NCBI GenBank assembly: GCA_026873275.1
Contig: JANTUC010000010.1
Coordinates: forward strand, 1,426,001 to 1,490,000
Direction of reading: 5' to 3'
DNA from: Pseudopithomyces maydicus
Lineage: Eukaryota; Ascomycota; Dothideomycetes; Pleosporales; Didymosphaeriaceae
Length of the DNA: 64,000 nucleotides
The position numbers were made by a program, and so were the translations under genes. This document shows positions 55,235 to 64,000 of the stretch, one piece after another. Numbering within the stretch: position 1 is the first letter of the stretch; each line of letters starts with the position of its first letter. The notes under the pieces were generated by a model. That model saw only the letters and a list, made by a program, of their open reading frames with translations, searched no databases and was not told where the DNA came from.

Positions 55235-58200
55235 CTACCTACTCCTCCCCCAAAATACCAAACTCCCCCCAACCATATCTACTAACGCAACCAACCCCCC
55301 AAACACCTCCTCATCCCCCCTGGCAACTCTCACCCCCCTCACCACCAACGGATACAACCGATGCAAATGCTTCCTCCACCTACTCCTCACCCCCTCCGCA
55401 TCGGGAATCGCCGCCGTCTCACTCTGCAACGCCGCCAACTCCCTCAGCACAAACAGCAGCTCCTCCCTCTGGCTCTCCGGCTGCGGCATGCGGCCCCTCA
55501 ACGGGTGATCCGCGACGTAGGCGCGCAGCGGGAGCGCACACCGCAGGATGAGGTACGGGGCTGCGGCCTGCGCGAGCTTGATGCGAGCGGGGCGTTCAGA
55601 CTCGGTGTTGGCGTCGGCGTCGGCGCTGAGGTCGTGGCGCGAGACGAGGGTGAAGAGCTCGGCGAGGCAGGCGTAGGCCATTTGGGGGCGGAACGTGGGT
55701 GTTGGGTCGTCGGTGCGGCCGAGGCGGACGGTGTAGAGGTCCTCTAGGGGTGCGTCTTCGAGGTCTGGAATCTCGCCTGGGATGGGGGCGTGGAGGAGGG
55801 AAGTCTCGAAGAGGTTGCGGGTGTAGGTGCGGCGGAGGGTATCCGGGAGGGAGGAGGAGCCGAGGGAGAGGGTGATGAGGGAGCGGAGTTTTGTGAACGC
55901 GCTGATGTCGAAGGATTCGTCTTTGTGGAGGGTTGGGGTGTAGGTGGAGAGTTGGGCACGGGTGACGCCGTTGATGATGGCGATGATTTGGGTCCACAGG
56001 GATTTGAGCGGGGTGCCGTCTAGCTTGTTGATGTGTGGGAGGGTGGGCTCGAGGACGGCGACGGTGGTTGTCGTCGCTTTTTGCCAAATTGTCGGAGACT
56101 TGCCTTCACGGTGCCATATGTACTTCTCTCTTATTGGTTTTTCCAGACTGGTTAACACGGAGAGGAGCGCTCCGTCGGTGTATATCTTCGCATCAGAGAC
56201 ATGTTTGATTACGATGGATTGTAGCAATGTCATGGATGCTTTTGACAGTGCCACAAAAGTGGGCCCACGTTTTTCAATTGTCGTTGAGTAAGGGAGAGTG
56301 ACGAAACTGCTGAGAGTTTGCAGAAGAAATTGAGGGATGCCTTCGGTTTCCGTGTCAACTGAAGAAAAGCACTCTATAACACGAGTTTGAAGTGTCGTCA
56401 TATTGTCAACATCCGACGAGTACGGTACTTCATCGGACTCTACAACGCAAGCCTCAAGATTGCGCAGCATTTGGACGAGATCGCTAGGCTTCAGAAAACC
56501 ACCCGTTAGTCGATAGATAGCTTTGAAAGCTTCCGCGTAAGCGATGAAGGCTCCTTGGTTGTCTTCCGGTGTCTTCTTCCATAGCTCGCGCCGCTCAAAA
56601 TAGCTCGTCCAAATTGACGCTGTCTTGAGCAGAGGTGCTGTACCCAGTTTCTGTGCATTGTCTATCCTAGAGAGCACTTCTGTAATTGTATCAAAGACGG
56701 AAGCACCCAAAGCGTGTGAACCACAATCGAAGTATCGCTGAAGGAGATCCAACAGATCCGCCCATGCAAGACCTAGACTGTTTGCGTCTTCTACTTTGTC
56801 CATGTACATGGAAAGAGATTTGCTTATTGAATTCAGAACTGTCTTCGTCGTATCGTTCCACGCTGCGATATCTTCATCTGTCTTGGAAGTACTTGCTCGG
56901 ACTTGATTTTGCATGTTTAGGTTGGTGTTCACCATCCCAAACAGTACACTGCGCAAGCAAAGCATCCATGTAGCAGAGGTCAGTTGATCAACGTAGTTTT
57001 CGAAGATACGCTGGATGGTCTGTATCGAAGAGTTGCGCAGCTCCGCACGCTGGTCTGTCGTGATAGCCGAGAGATTGATGAGAACAAGAAGCCAGAGTGC
57101 AGGGGCTGCGCCATCCTTCGCTTTTGTTTTAATAGCTTCTTGGACTGTTTCTTCTTCTGTCACACTGTTCGCTATACTGGGTAGTTTGGATAGATCGCTT
57201 CGTGCGTGGAGAAAATCCGACACATTCCAGAAAAAGGTAACGGCCTTCAAGACATTAGATGTATTATCTTTACTTTATTCATGAGATTTACGTACCGTGA
57301 GTGACATATTCAAATCTCCCTGCTGGCAGGAGAAGTTAAGTAGCAGCTCAAGCAGTGTCGAGAGCGAGGTATCTGGAACAGCGGCAAGAAAATCAGAACA
57401 GACAAGCTGGATCGTGCCAAATGCTGTCCGAGCAAGAGTTTTCGATATCACTTCAACCTTATCTGGGAAGACTTCAGGTTCGATATCGGTCGTACCCGTG
57501 TTGTTGGAGCGAGACGTGAAGGTGAAAACACTCAACAGACTGTCGAATACAGATACCCAGCCAGCAACCAAGGACTCGCCGCACTGCTCGATAACGCTCT
57601 TAAGGGCTGCGAGGGCTATTTGATGTATTCGAACATCGGTTTCAGCATAAGAATCGTTCTTCAAATCGTCCTGATGCAGTGACAATATTTGTATCTGCAA
57701 AGCTGCAAGAATTCGAGCTTGAACTTCATTGCGTTCTTCGTCGGACACAGACAGCCGTGCTATTTCTTTGACGGTGCGGCAAAGGATATCTGCAGCCAGT
57801 AGCCTCGTCGCTGCTGCTTTTCGATCGTTAGTTGAGTAGCGCACAAGTTCGCCTATCAAGACATCCCATCCGCTGTCATCTGGCGGATAGCTTGCAAGTC
57901 TCTCCTCGTTTAAACTAGCAAGCTCTCCGATTTTATTTAGCGCAAAGGCCGAATCTCTCGAACTGTCCTCGCTGCTAAGAGATAAGCCAGAAACGCTTCC
58001 CAAACGTCGTTGGTGAAGCACTTTTGGACGGCCAGTATTCGAAGGGGTTTGCTCGCCACTTTGGGTGGTACTGCTGCTAGCATGGATCAAACCACACAAA
58101 GCCTGAAGGACCTCTACAAATGATTCATTTGGGAAATCGACAGTGCTCTCGAGAAGCCTACGGGCAGCTGCTTGTACTGCTGACGTCTCTGCTTCGATCT

Positions 58201-60547
58201 TTTCTGGGAAGGATTCCGATTCATTACGAGCTCCTCCAGTCGTTCTCAGCCCACCGTGATTCGAAAGTGACATTACTAGGTCTGCAACTTGTAGAGTCTC
58301 GAATACGATCGACCAAGCGGAATGAAGGGTGGGTCCCAAGGCTATCGCTAGGTTGAGCAAAGCTCGAAGGCAGAGAAGATTTCGAGCTCCTAGTATAGGC
58401 GCGTTGCTGACTTCATGAGAAGGACGCCGATTTCTGTCCAATGCTAACGATGCCTGGTTTACAAGGCTATCAACGGTCAAGGATGCCCTCGAGCTGGAAT
58501 GTTCAGTAGGCGGCGATCTTGGGGATGCTACGTTGGCCATGACCATGCTTGAGGGAACCGCGGCTTTTGCGAGAGTGGTTAGAAATGCATCTCGAGGCGT
58601 AGAAAGTACAAGTAAGCCGGCGACTTGTGTGACCTTCTGGATCGCACGTACTAAGGCACGGTAATAATCTGAATCTAAAGCCGCATTTAGAAAGGTCGAG
58701 CAAGTTGCAAGTATAGCAGGCCAGCACTCTGTGACCAGAGTCGCCGATGTTTGTATATACGTGTATGCAGGATGCTCCTCTAGTGTTAGTGGATTGACTG
58801 GTATAATCTTCTTTCGGAAGGATTGGGTCCGTGAAAGTTTCCGCGATGACGAATTGGATGATTCCGGCTCTCGCTCGGTGGCTGAGTTCTCTTCGGGCTT
58901 GTTCTTCCTCCTGCTCTTGCTTTCGTGGTGAACAGTAAGCGGGAGAACAAATTTAGCCAAACTCTCTGACACATTCGTTATACATGTCAAAACCAAACTG
59001 TAAATGTAAGTTTCTGGCATAGCTGGTGGTTCTGCTTTGTCAAGCTGCTCAAGGCAAGGTGTCTTCAAGTTACTCCACTGCGTACTAATTCCAGCAGCAT
59101 GGCTGTTCGCAGTGTTCTCCGACATGGGGCCGCCTATCACCCCAGCAAGGGCTCCAGCTTCCGCTACAGCCTGATCAGATATGTAGTCCTTACCGTCATT
59201 CCGACCTGCTGGCAGTGTTGATTGCTGGCCCAATCCAATGACGTTAGGTTTCTCTGTGGCCAAACGAACAAAAGACGCCAGATTATCCCCGAATATATTT
59301 TTCTTGCCTTCTTGTTCATCAAAATGCGAGTATATCTGTAACAGAAGGCGCGAGTCTGAGTAGATGCCTCGAAATACTTCAAGACACAATGCTCGTTTCC
59401 ATGAGCTCGATGCTTCTGGGTCGAGCATATGATTTAGCAGACCAAGAGCAATCTCGCACTCTGCGGGCATAATAGCGAGATGATTACGGATGAGCAGGTT
59501 CAAAATCCGGATGATTCGCAATGTAATAGGGAACGTCAATCGATCGGATAGGGAACGAATGATGGTCGGCATAAGTAAAGAGCGAAGAACATGAATCTGC
59601 TCCGCATGTGTTGTCATAACCTTGGCATGATTGGATAGTACTGCTTCAATAACCTCGAGAGTGGAAGTAGATGGTATTGGCGAAAAGCGCACAAATGCTG
59701 GTTTCTCTCCCGTCAGAATGAGGCTTAAATCATTGAAGACCTGTCAGTGTAAGTATTAGTCATGATAAAAGGCACTAGATTCTACCTTGAGGGCGTCATT
59801 TGCAGCGGGTCTAATTGGGATGGTTCCGTCGTCCACAGGCGCCTCGGTGACTGTGGGTATCTCAAGGGATTTTTCTTGTCAATGATGAGTAATGTACTAC
59901 CCGAACAATAGAGTGGCTTACCGTCTTCTGTTGAGACTCTGTCAAATACCGAGATGACTAGCTGCTGCAATGTCGCTGCGGCAGTGTTGCTGACTGCAAA
60001 GTTCTTCGTGTTCTGAAGCGCAGAGCATATTTGTAGCACAGTAGCCAGGGCATCACTTCGGACCTCTGTTGGGTAATTCTGCACGAGTGACGGTAGTATT
60101 TGCAATATCTTTAACTGCACATCATGGGCTTGGTTTCATTAGCTGACTATCATGCCGTGATTCAAGAAGCCTCACTTAGGGAAACGGAATCTTTCAGCGC
60201 GTCCAAGACTTCGGCCAAGCGTTCCCTCGGCAAGGCCTTAGACACGCTGAGTCTTTGCAGACAAGAGATTCCCGTGGATCCGAATTTGGCATTGTGAGTG
60301 TTGCAGGCAATCAGAAAAGGGGAAATAAAGTGAGGTCGTCTAGATAGGTCTGACCAACGTTAGTGCATACATTCGCTGCAGGTGCTGCAGATAAGTACTC
60401 GCCGGCAGCCAGCTGGGCCTCGGACGTGACCGAGAGTGATTTCAAGTCCTGGAGTGCTTTCTCTGCGGCGTTCTTTAGCTCGGTATTCTTGCGCTTGGAA
60501 TCTTGAATAAGATTTCCCAGCTCAGCCGCGAGGATCTGTGCTGTCAT
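55235..60547 (-). CDS. mon2: MON2, Golgi/endosome trafficking scaffold (Sec7-family-related)
   Basis: Exons on the minus strand: 60547..60399, 60339..60176, 60128..59922, 59874..59786, 59740..57296 and 57244..55235, giving 1,687 residues. The DCB-type N-terminus MTAQILAAELGNLIQDSKRK joins RPHFISPFLIACNTHNAKFG, then VSLTHDVQLKILQILPSLVQ; these joins fixed the splice sites. The HUS-like middle carries LTGEKPAFVRFSPIPSTSTL. The long C-terminal half consists of helical repeats without a Sec7 catalytic domain, as in MON2. Yeast Mon2 works with Dop1 and Neo1 at the late Golgi/endosome and is a relative of Arf-GEFs lacking GEF activity. Length is typical of the family. The N-terminal exon joins are less certain than the two large exons. 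Confidence 0.9.
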
Positions 60548-60999
60548 TCTCAAGGCCGTGGCCGAAGCATCAGGACAACTGGTATTCAACTTATGTCCTT
60601 ACAAAAAAGGAGTGCGGGACGTTTGCGCGGATGCCGTGAGCAGTGAACAGATGTCAGGCGTCTCGGATATACCCCGGCCGTTTGGCAAGTGGCACTGTGG
60701 CAGTAGTGGCTTGCCTTGCTTCCTAGCCGCGGCGGTTGCCAAGACGAGAGACAGGCACCACCGCGATCGACAGCCTGAGTCTGGGCTCCAGCCTTCTTGC
60801 TACTTCCCACTACCGTTCGATCCCACCTCTACGCATCCCTCGCCCATATCACCCACAGCTCCCGCCAAGGTCCCGACGCTCCTCCCGCCCCTCGTGCCAA
60901 AGACATCCCGCCGAAGACGGACGGCGTCACAGCGGGGTACAGCCCACCTTCGCCCAGCCCTCACTCTCGCGACCACTTTCCTACTTCACCCTCGCAAAC
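60548..60999. promoter_or_regulatory. divergent promoter region, MON2 / MMS2
   Basis: 452 bases between divergent starts. The MMS2-side half is CT/CA-rich leader (cactctcgcgaccactttcc). No separate gene is supported. Confidence 0.45.
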
Positions 61000-61657
61000 A
61001 TGGGTGCCAAGGTCCCCCGAAACTTCCGACTGCTGGAGGAGCTGGAGAAGGGCGAGAAAGGACTCGGTGCTGGTATGACTATCGTGTCAGTACTTTCGTT
61101 TGGAAACTGATGTCGCGCAGAGGCATGCTCGTATGGACTGGACAACGGTGACGACCTGCTTATGTCGGACTGGAACGGTACCATCCTCGGCCCTCCCCAC
61201 GTACGTTCTTACTGTACCACATCGACCAAACCGTTGACATACCTTGTTGCATAAACCCGATAGTGCAATAGCCTAGTATGGTCAACAATTTGGATCGACC
61301 GTGTATTCCTAGTTGTCTCGCACGGCTGACACGTCGCAGAGCGTTCACGAGAACCGCATCTACAGCGTCAAGATCCACTGCGGTCCAGACTATCCCGATA
61401 TTCCTCCCGAGATTTCCTTCACTTCGAAGATAAACCTGCCTTGCGTCGATCAGCGAAACGGAAAGGTACATACACATAGCGCTTCAAGCAGGAGACCCAG
61501 GCTAACAGCTGTCAAGATTGACCCGACCAAGGTACCTTGCTTAGCCCAGTGGAAGCGGGACTTCACCATGGAGACTATTCTCATCGAGCTTCGAAGGTAT
61601 ATGGCTCTGCCACAACACAAGAAGCTGCCACAGCCACCCGAGGGCACCACCTACTGA
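61000..61657 (+). CDS. mms2: ubiquitin-conjugating enzyme variant Mms2 (UEV)
   Basis: Exons 61000..61072, 61121..61200, 61340..61465 and 61517..61657, giving 139 residues. It has the E2-like fold without a catalytic cysteine: VPRNFRLLEELEKGEKGLGA, then SDWNGTILGPPHSVHENRIY, then CGPDYPDIPPEISFTSKINL, then LAQWKRDFTMETILIELRRY. Mms2 pairs with Ubc13 to build K63-linked ubiquitin chains on PCNA in error-free DNA damage tolerance. The last intron (61,466-61,516) is 51 nt, in frame and stop-free, so retention would add 17 residues just before IDPTKVPCLAQW. Confidence 0.93.
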
Positions 61658-62269
61658 GGCGGGCAACACGAATTGAGTATGATGGGTACATGAGCCTACT
61701 ATACTCCAAATCTCTACCGCGCCACTCGGAGAATGCCATGTATCAAGGTACATCTCCTCCATGAATTGATCGAATGAGATACGGTTTACGAGTTTTGAGC
61801 GTGATCACGAATGCATTGATATGGAGTTTGGGGCTCTACTATATCGAATCTAGGACTAGGAGGTAGAAGAATTGAGCCGTTGTTACTCCGCATTACGTTG
61901 AAGGACTAACCTAGGAATCTTAGATGCAGAGCTTACTACACCCAGCTTTGCTAATTTGATGCAAACCTTACCCATGTATTTAGGTATACTATCGCACAGT
62001 TAACAAAGTCATCCAATGAACATTGGAGTATGGCCATGTCATATGTTGAAACTAGACGGCATTTGTGGGAAATTGCAACCTTGACGCTTTGTGGGACTCT
62101 ATCTAGCCTTATATGATGTTGGAGCCCTGGACACTTGGTGGAACCTTGGAACCTTGGAACTATATTACTCACGTGATCATGCGTTGGCCCCGGGGCCCCG
62201 GGGCCCTGGTGGTTGGTTCCGCAACTCGCGTCGCAGAGCTCTCGACAAGCACCCCAACGACACCCATGC
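61658..62269. other. intergenic
   Basis: About 610 bases between MMS2 and the LYR gene. A palindromic GC tract (ggccccggggccccggggcc) lies near 62,188-62,207. Otherwise 3' flank and promoter sequence. Confidence 0.5.
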
Positions 62270-63235
62270 ATGCCCGGCTATCTTCACCCTAAGACCGATG
62301 TACAGCATCGCATAGCTGGTGAGCCTGACTGATAATGCATTTCTAATTATTCTAATTCCCGTAGCGATTGCTCTGTACAGAGCGCTGCTTTCGCGATGCA
62401 CTGGCGCGTCCTTTTTACAAGATGAAGAACGCATATCGTTGCACAATGCTATTCGCAATAAGTTTCGCCAGAATAGGAAAATTCAAAGCCCGCGACAATT
62501 AGGCCTTGTCTTCCGAGCTGGATATGAGGTGAGTAATCTTTAAATTAATCAATCCTCATCAATTGACCAGCCCAGGTACTCGACCACCTCGATTCGTCCT
62601 CAACTGGGAATTCCAGGAGCATAGACGTTTTGAAGAATCTAATACCCTCTCTTCCTCGAGGCATAACGCGCGCACCTCCGCAGCGACGACCTCCGCCCCC
62701 ACCTCCATCAGATAATAGAGATCCTTTTGCTATTCTACCACCCGAGCGCGCCGTCCTCAACGTACGCCCGTATGCAAAGACGTCTGGTCCTCGCCATGTC
62801 CCTATAATGGCTTCCGCAAACGGTGTCCCCTTCTTACGTCTAACCAAACCACAACCTGAATCCCTGAGTCGTATAATACGGCAGAAACTTGACCGCCGGA
62901 TCAAGATGTTTGACGATAAAATAATGTTTGCAAACTATTGGGGTCCGATGGCGAAATATGAGGATGAATGGGACAAAATATTACAAACGCAATGTGGCTT
63001 TGTTGAAGAAGGCGAGACGGCAAACCCAACACGAGAGGAGAAATGGATATATGAGGTGAGGAAGGCGGAGTCGACAAACATTCAAAAGCATGACAAGGAG
63101 ATGGCGAACGATCGGGCTATAGCCGCCCGCATGATCGAGATACTAGATAAAGAGACGGAGCTTGCCAAGCAAGAAGGGCAGAAGGTAGTGAGAGGGAGGA
63201 AAAGCAGGCCAATCCGCGATCGATGGCTTAAATAA
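62270..63235 (+). CDS. LYR-motif (Complex1_LYR) protein
   Basis: Exons 62270..62318, 62365..62528 and 62576..63235, giving 290 residues. The LYR signature is completed by splicing the first intron: HRIA-AIALYRALLSRCTG. Further LYR-fold features follow (LHNAIRNKFRQNRKIQSPRQ, then GLVFRAGYEVLDHLD). The C-terminal two thirds has a Pro-rich tract (PPPPPP near residue 90) and charged helices (AARMIEILDKETELAKQEGQ) with a basic end. LYR proteins act in mitochondria in Fe-S or respiratory-complex assembly with acyl-ACP; this is a long fungal member, so its partner complex is unknown. The start ATG at 62,270 is the only one opening onto this frame upstream of the donor. Confidence 0.85.
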
Positions 63236-63423
63236 AACACCTTTTCACCACGAATCTGTTTCTTGATATGTCTGGTAGAATTTCCAGTTGTTTGCATGTG
63301 CCTCTACCCTAACATGTGCAATAATGGGCAAAAACAACCCAATATACCATGTGCCTGGAACTGTGGGTATATATGGCTTTTTTGATGGCATCGGCATGCC
63401 GAATGACTAAGAGACGAGTGCGA
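63236..63423. other. short intergenic between convergent 3' ends
   Basis: Less than 200 bases of 3' UTR-like sequence between the LYR gene and the Gir2-like gene; nothing else seen. Confidence 0.5.
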
Positions 63424-64000
63424 TTATGCTGCCTCGATCTTCAAGCTCTCGATTCCTTCTAATGCGTCCTCGCCCTCTTCCTCCTCCACCTTGCCGACCA
63501 GACCGCCCTCCCAGAGCTGTCTCCCCGTCATCTTCTTTTCCTCCTTCTTCCCCTTCTTCTTGTCTTCTGCCTCAGCCTCTTCCTTCTTTCTCTGCTCCTC
63601 ATCTGCCAGCTCTTGCCGAAATTCCTCCCTCCACTTCAAGAAGCTTTCCCTTGTGACCGCTTCGCCCTGGAACTTCCTGTTCTCCTCCTCCTCAGCTTTC
63701 TGCGCTTCTATCGCTTCGAGGGCAGCCTTTGCGCCTTGTCTCTCTGTTATGAGCAGTTCGGCGGAGTCCTTGAGCGTGGTGACGAGTGTGAAGATCATCT
63801 GCATGCCGAGGTTGTCGGTGATGGTTTCGGAGAGGGACGAGAGAAGGACGGTCTTGTCTTCTTGTATGTCGAGGTAGGGATGTTTTGGGGCATTTGGTGG
63901 CTGAGTTATGTCGAGATCGGGGGCTTCATCGGGGTAGTTTGGTGTGAAGCGGACATTAAGGATAATTGTCGCTGTACCAGCGTCAGTCACACCCAGCTTT
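63424..64000 (-). CDS. RWD-domain protein, Gir2/RWDD1-like (5' partial)
   Basis: The minus-strand frame is open from the window edge to the stop at 63,424; at least 191 residues. The RWD domain includes TATIILNVRFTPNYPDEAPD, with the YPxxxP motif, then IQEDKTVLLSSLSETITDNL. Next is a charged coiled coil (EAIEAQKAEEEENRKFQGEA), then an acidic end with GRQLWEGGLVGKVEEEEGED. This matches Gir2 and RWDD1, which bind DRG/Rbg GTPases and Gcn1 in translation control. The N-terminus lies beyond position 64,000. Confidence 0.88.
   Translation of the reverse strand, partial: KLGVTDAGTATIILNVRFTPNYPDEAPDLDITQPPNAPKHPYLDIQEDKTVLLSSLSETITDNLGMQMIFTLVTTLKDSAELLITERQGAKAALEAIEAQKAEEEENRKFQGEAVTRESFLKWREEFRQELADEEQRKKEEAEAEDKKKGKKEEKKMTGRQLWEGGLVGKVEEEEGEDALEGIESLKIEAA

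Overview
This window reads as nuclear DNA of a filamentous ascomycete (Pezizomycotina, most likely a Dothideomycete; the class is my inference). Supporting signs are genes split by many 45-160 nt GT-AG introns with CTRAC-like branch points, Zn2Cys6 and HET-domain proteins, a dispersed 5S rRNA gene, and AT-rich decayed blocks of the kind left by repeat-induced point mutation. I find about 24 protein genes, mostly conserved housekeeping genes in short divergent pairs, separated by several long gene-poor stretches.

Left part (1-24.8 kb): the 3' end of a LARP1-like gene; a Pezizomycotina-specific, probably mitochondrial protein; a fusion of a fumarylacetoacetase-family domain with an alpha/beta hydrolase; a decayed HET-domain pseudogene in AT-rich DNA; a GCN4/CpcA-type bZIP gene on the minus strand with upstream AUGs and a TGACTCA site in its 5' region; a Zn2Cys6 regulator; the divergent pair CIA30-family / DUF202; and the divergent pair RPA2 / DBP10.

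Middle (24.8-42.5 kb): about 5 kb without a supportable gene; a Zn2Cys6 regulator with a PAS-like region; the divergent pair DNAJC8/Spf31-like / DBP4; a doubtful small minus-strand gene; an AT-rich block carrying a 5S rRNA gene; and a 14-TM MFS transporter.

Right part (42.5-64 kb): TTC1-like TPR protein / HAD phosphatase (divergent); VPS24 / p23 co-chaperone (divergent); an orphan repeat protein; a fungal-specific regulator lacking its zinc cluster, divergent from a BED + Zn2Cys6 regulator; MON2 / MMS2 (divergent); a LYR-motif protein; and the 3' part of a Gir2/RWDD1-like gene running off the right edge.

Functional themes are ribosome biogenesis (DBP10, DBP4), translation control (LARP1, CpcA, Gir2), DNA replication and repair (RPA2, MMS2) and endosome/Golgi traffic (VPS24, MON2). 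Points most worth checking are the hydrolase fusion whose nucleophile serine is glycine, a run of apparent one-base homopolymer deletions at conserved gene ends between 43 and 48.5 kb, and several stop-free introns of length 3n, one of which lies inside a zinc finger. All exon boundaries were worked out by eye from splice signals and protein-family continuity.
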